Assembly: GCA_900553785.1 (NCBI GenBank)
Contig: USES01000031.1
Coordinates: 1-7,291 of the forward strand
Reading direction: 5' to 3'
DNA length: 7,291 nucleotides
From: an uncultured Clostridium sp.
GTDB taxonomy: Bacteria; Bacillota; Clostridia; TANB77; CAG-465
The notes under the pieces were generated by a model. The model did no database searches. It was not told the origin of the DNA and saw only the letters and a list, made by a program, of their open reading frames with translations. Below are positions 6,554-7,291 of this stretch, in pieces. The number at the start of each line of letters is the position of its first letter. Position 1 is the stretch's first letter. Position numbers and translations under genes: made by a program.

Positions 6554-7156
6554 ATGTCTGAAACAAGAATGCCTACACAAAAAAGATCAATAGAAAAAAG
6601 AAAGAGAATTATTGAAAAAGGTTTTGAATTAATGTGTGAGAATGGCTTTTTTAACACAAATACAAGTGATATTGCAAAATTTACTGGGGTTTCTACAGGA
6701 ATCATTTATCAATACTTTAATGATAAAAAAGAGATATTTATTGATGGAGTTAAAAGTTATTCAGATAATATAATGTTTCCAATACTAGATATACTAAAAA
6801 ACAACAAGGTACATTTAGATAACTTAGAAGAACTTTTAGACGAAATGTTAGATGAGTTTATTAAAAGACATACAATGTCTAAATCTTCTCATGAACAAAT
6901 GATAGCAATGTCGCATTTAGATTCGGATATAGCAGATATATTCCATGATAAAGAGGTTGTTGCAACAGAAAAAATAGTTGAAGTATTAAGTGAGAATGGT
7001 ATTAGGAGCGCAGGACTATTTGAAAAGGTGCACATAGTTATAGGGATAGTTGAAAATTATTGTCATGAAGTAGTTTATCATAGACACAGTAAAATAGATT
7101 ATGACATTATGAAGAATGAAGTTATTAGAATTATTATTAATATTTTGAAAGGATAA
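6554..7156 (+). CDS. TetR/AcrR-family transcriptional regulator
   Basis: The 200-residue protein has the classic TetR layout. An N-terminal DNA-binding domain at about residues 12-62 contains the helix-turn-helix TSDIAKFTGVSTGIIYQYF (37-55) followed by the family-typical NDKKEIF. A helical ligand and dimer domain fills the rest. TetR-family repressors release DNA when a small molecule binds the C-terminal pocket; the ligand cannot be read from this variable region. The gene is divergent from the ABC ATPase gene and shares a 161-base intergenic region with it, the usual arrangement for a local repressor of an efflux operon. GGGGTGA (6542-6548) is a good ribosome site five bases before the ATG. 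An in-frame GTG at 6545 lies inside that site and is unlikely to be the start. No terminator follows, so some transcripts may read into the short ORF downstream. Confidence 0.9.
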   Translation: MSETRMPTQKRSIEKRKRIIEKGFELMCENGFFNTNTSDIAKFTGVSTGIIYQYFNDKKEIFIDGVKSYSDNIMFPILDILKNNKVHLDNLEELLDEMLDEFIKRHTMSKSSHEQMIAMSHLDSDIADIFHDKEVVATEKIVEVLSENGIRSAGLFEKVHIVIGIVENYCHEVVYHRHSKIDYDIMKNEVIRIIINILKG

Positions 7157-7172
7157 AAATACAAAAAATAAC

Positions 7173-7199
7173 TTGCAAATGTAAAATATTTGGTATAAA
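7173..7199 (+). promoter_or_regulatory. probable extended -10 promoter before the terminal ORF
   Basis: TGGTATAAA (7191-7199) is a good extended -10 element. The only -35 candidate, TTGCAA at 7173-7178, has a short 15-base spacer. An imperfect palindrome, CAAAT-N7-ATTTG (7176-7192), lies over this region and could be a regulator site. Transcription would start near 7206. Confidence 0.45.
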
Positions 7200-7227
7200 A
7201 TTACAAACAAATAAGGGAGAAAAACAA

Positions 7228-7284
7228 ATGAGACAGATGGGAAATAATGTAAATGGGGGGGGGGCAAAAAAGCCTTCTAAATAG
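7228..7284 (+). CDS. short ORF with G10 tract, start of an interrupted or phase-variable gene
   Basis: The ORF encodes 18 residues, MRQMGNNVNGGGAKKPSK, and ends at TAG. A ribosome site AAGGGAGA (7213-7220) lies seven bases before the ATG, and a promoter lies upstream, so translation start here is credible. Codons 10-12 lie in a run of ten G residues (7255-7264). With nine Gs the frame would read on as GGGQKSLLNSYF and stay open to the window edge; with eleven it would stop at TAA after GGGGKKAF. The real product may therefore be a longer protein that is switched off in this copy, or the tract may be miscounted. Met/Gly/Asn-rich N-termini of this sort occur in multidrug ABC exporters that often follow TetR genes, but nothing visible here proves that. 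Confidence 0.4.
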   Translation: MRQMGNNVNGGGAKKPSK

Positions 7285-7291
7285 TTATTTT

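Noticed and set aside
7255..7264. G-quadruplex at the G run
   Set aside because: One run of ten Gs without further G-tracts nearby cannot easily form a four-tract quadruplex within a molecule.

Overview
The DNA is strongly AT-rich. It has AAGGGG- and AAAGGAG-type ribosome binding sites, TTGACA/TATAAT-type promoters and simple hairpin terminators. This points to a low-GC Gram-positive bacterium, most likely a member of the Clostridia. That is a judgement from composition and protein style, not a database match. No rRNA, tRNA, CRISPR array or complete insertion sequence is visible.

Layout. Positions 1-60 hold a strong hairpin, either the terminator of an unseen upstream gene or the end of an IS200/IS605-like element. 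Next is a rightward gene (150-1721) for a membrane-anchored protein with two GDPD-type (glycerophosphodiester phosphodiesterase) domains, closed by a hairpin that begins inside its stop codon. A second rightward gene (1845-3245) has its own promoter. It encodes a soluble protein of uncertain function: an N-terminal domain resembling a phospholipase-D-type nuclease fold without its HxK motif, a long charged linker, and a compact C-terminal domain. A near-perfect 13-bp hairpin at 3267-3300 separates this gene from a leftward operon and probably stops transcription from both sides.

The leftward operon (6392 to 3305) encodes a MacB/LolD-type ABC ATPase and, one base after its stop codon, a 791-residue FtsX-like permease with eight predicted membrane segments. 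A TetR-family regulator (6554-7156) is transcribed divergently. The 161-bp gap between the two holds well-formed promoters facing each way, plus a palindrome and shared motifs that could be operators. The simplest reading is that the regulator controls the transporter and itself, as in many drug, peptide or lipid efflux cassettes. The substrate cannot be told from sequence.

The window ends in a short ORF (7228-7284) with its own promoter and ribosome binding site. It contains ten consecutive G residues. One reading frame past this tract stays open to the window edge, so the tract may act as a slippage switch, or may be a sequencing error. This ORF and the degenerate PLD-like protein are the two features most worth a second look.
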